Shown here piece by piece: positions 6,156-6,800 of a stretch of DNA of 6,800 nucleotides; position 1 is the first letter of the stretch; every line of letters starts with the position of its first letter. The stretch is from an uncultured Spirochaetaceae bacterium (GTDB lineage: Bacteria > Spirochaetota > Spirochaetia > Sphaerochaetales > Sphaerochaetaceae), in the NCBI GenBank assembly GCA_947630635.1, contig CANRIJ010000081.1, positions 1 through 6,800 of the forward strand. Reading direction: 5' to 3'. Made by a program: the position numbers and the translations under genes. The notes beneath the pieces were generated by a model. That model saw only the letters and a list, made by a program, of their open reading frames with translations. It was not told where the DNA came from and did not search any database.

Positions 6156-6737
6156 GAGGCACTTTGAGATAAAGGCCTTGAAGTCGGCATCGTCTTTTCT
6201 ATACCTATAAGACCTGATTCCAAGCCTCTCGGCAGCATCGACATTCTCCTCTCTATCATCGATGAAAAAGGCATTCTCTGCCTTAAAGCCCATATGTTTG
6301 AGAATGAACTCGTAGAATTCCCCATTGGGCTTTGAGAGATGTATCTCATTTGATAAAAATAGGAAATCGGGAAGGCTAGATGCCTCTCTCATATTCTCCT
6401 TGAACCAAGAGCTGTAGGGCTCAAAGGTATTGGAGCCATATACCACACTCGAGCCCGAGCGCTTTATTCTCTTTATCTCCTCGAGTACGACTTTGTTCTC
6501 ATAGGGATGGTAGTTATTAAGGAAAATAGAGTCATCAGCCTTGACTGAGAATTTCTCAGAGAGATGAGCGTAGTACTCCTTAATGCCCATAGCGCCCTCC
6601 ATGATTTTTGAATTCAGAGCCCTGAAGTCCTCGATAAAATCAAGTGCATCGACATCTATATCCCTTGCAACATCCCTTAAAGTCTTGCACTCAGTCATAA
6701 CCACCTCTCCGATATCAAAGATGAATAGCCTGTCCAT
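6150..6737 (-). CDS. HAD-superfamily hydrolase (YihX-like phosphatase)
   Basis: This is a haloacid dehalogenase-type hydrolase, probably a small-molecule phosphatase; the substrate is unknown. Numbering follows the longer reading from 6743. Motif I is FIFDIGEVV with nucleophile D10. Motif II is the Ser of YGSNT (S104). Motif III is the Lys of LSKPN (K138), and motif IV is FFIDDREENV (D162, D163). A helical cap lies between motifs I and II (about 18-85). Gly12 stands where many HAD phosphatases have a second Asp. E. coli YihX, a glucose-1-phosphatase, also has DxG, so this is a subfamily trait. I favour the start at 6737 (195 residues), because TAATG joins it to the upstream stop. The ATG at 6743 is possible, but GGCGG would lie only three bases away. 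Its 3' end overlaps convergent fic by six bases. Confidence 0.88.
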   Translation of the reverse strand: MDRLFIFDIGEVVMTECKTLRDVARDIDVDALDFIEDFRALNSKIMEGAMGIKEYYAHLSEKFSVKADDSIFLNNYHPYENKVVLEEIKRIKRSGSSVVYGSNTFEPYSSWFKENMREASSLPDFLFLSNEIHLSKPNGEFYEFILKHMGFKAENAFFIDDREENVDAAERLGIRSYRYRKDDADFKAFISKCLL

Positions 6738-6799
6738 TACCATGTGCCGCCAAATTTGAGCTTTACTCCAAAGAGGGCCTCAGGATTGAAGTCAAAGCG
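6737..6799 (-). CDS. C-terminal end of an upstream gene, possible outer-membrane beta-barrel protein
   Basis: Only the last 20 codons and the TAA stop (6739-6737) are in the window; the gene enters from the right edge. The peptide is RFDFNPEALFGVKLKFGGTW. The other two minus-strand frames are closed here, and the stop shares its last base with an ATG of the HAD gene, so this frame looks genuinely coding. The alternating apolar pattern (L-F-V-L-F at spaced positions) and terminal aromatic Trp resemble the final strand of outer-membrane beta-barrels recognised by the BAM machinery. That identification rests on about ten residues and is weak. Confidence 0.5.
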   Translation of the reverse strand, partial: RFDFNPEALFGVKLKFGGTW

Positions 6800-6800
6800 C

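Noticed and set aside
6705..6716. Loss of the second motif I Asp (DxG) in the HAD protein as a sign of inactivity
   Set aside because: The DxG form is found in the YihX subfamily, which includes an active phosphatase.
1..6800. CRISPR arrays, tRNA or rRNA genes, insertion sequences, attachment sites
   Set aside because: No spaced direct repeats, cloverleaf-like segments, transposase motifs or terminal inverted repeats were seen. Nearly all of the window is accounted for by protein genes.

Overview
The window is a bacterial chromosome segment dominated by a tightly packed minus-strand operon for branched-chain amino acid synthesis. It is transcribed ilvN(ilvH)-ilvC-leuA-leuC-leuD-leuB, from about 5035 down past position 1. 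The encoded steps are regulation of acetolactate synthase, acetohydroxyacid isomeroreduction, and then the leucine branch from 2-ketoisovalerate: isopropylmalate synthase, the two-subunit isomerase, and the start of the dehydrogenase. Gene junctions are 18 bases, 18 bases, 0 bases, a 4-base GTGA overlap and a 4-base ATGA overlap, so co-transcription and translational coupling are very likely. The catalytic subunit of acetolactate synthase (ilvB) and ilvD are not in the window. They may lie beyond leuB or elsewhere.

A 130-base AT-rich spacer (5036-5165) separates the operon from a divergent plus-strand gene for a Fic-domain protein (5166-6155) with a C-terminal winged-helix domain. The spacer is too short for a T-box, and I see no T-box motif and no convincing attenuator leader peptide. 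It holds candidate promoters for both directions, two small inverted repeats on the fic promoter side, and a GC-rich hairpin just upstream of the ilvN ribosome-binding site. The fic gene has no visible Shine-Dalgarno sequence, and its best promoter predicts a transcript starting at or next to the ATG.

The Fic protein is the most unusual item. Its core motif reads NPFEEGNGR rather than HPFxxGNGR, so the catalytic histidine is asparagine. The remaining motif residues and the N-terminal inhibitory S-xxx-EG motif are kept. This suggests a catalytically altered Fic fold that may act mainly as a DNA-binding regulator, with the adjacent ilv/leu operon as an obvious candidate target (inference).

On the right, a minus-strand HAD-family hydrolase (6150-6737) converges on fic with a 6-base overlap of the 3' ends. 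It is coupled by a TAATG stop/start to the last 20 codons of an upstream gene cut by the window edge. That tail ends in FGGTW with alternating apolar residues, as in the last strand of an outer-membrane beta-barrel.

The organism cannot be named. Codon use is rich in AGA/AGG for Arg and ATA for Ile in all genes on both strands, with moderate G+C. LeuC and LeuD are of the roughly 418 and 162 residue type found in clostridia, archaea, Thermotoga-like and other anaerobe-rich phyla. If the beta-barrel tail is real, the cell is diderm, and a spirochaete- or synergistete-like bacterium would fit. This is a weak inference.
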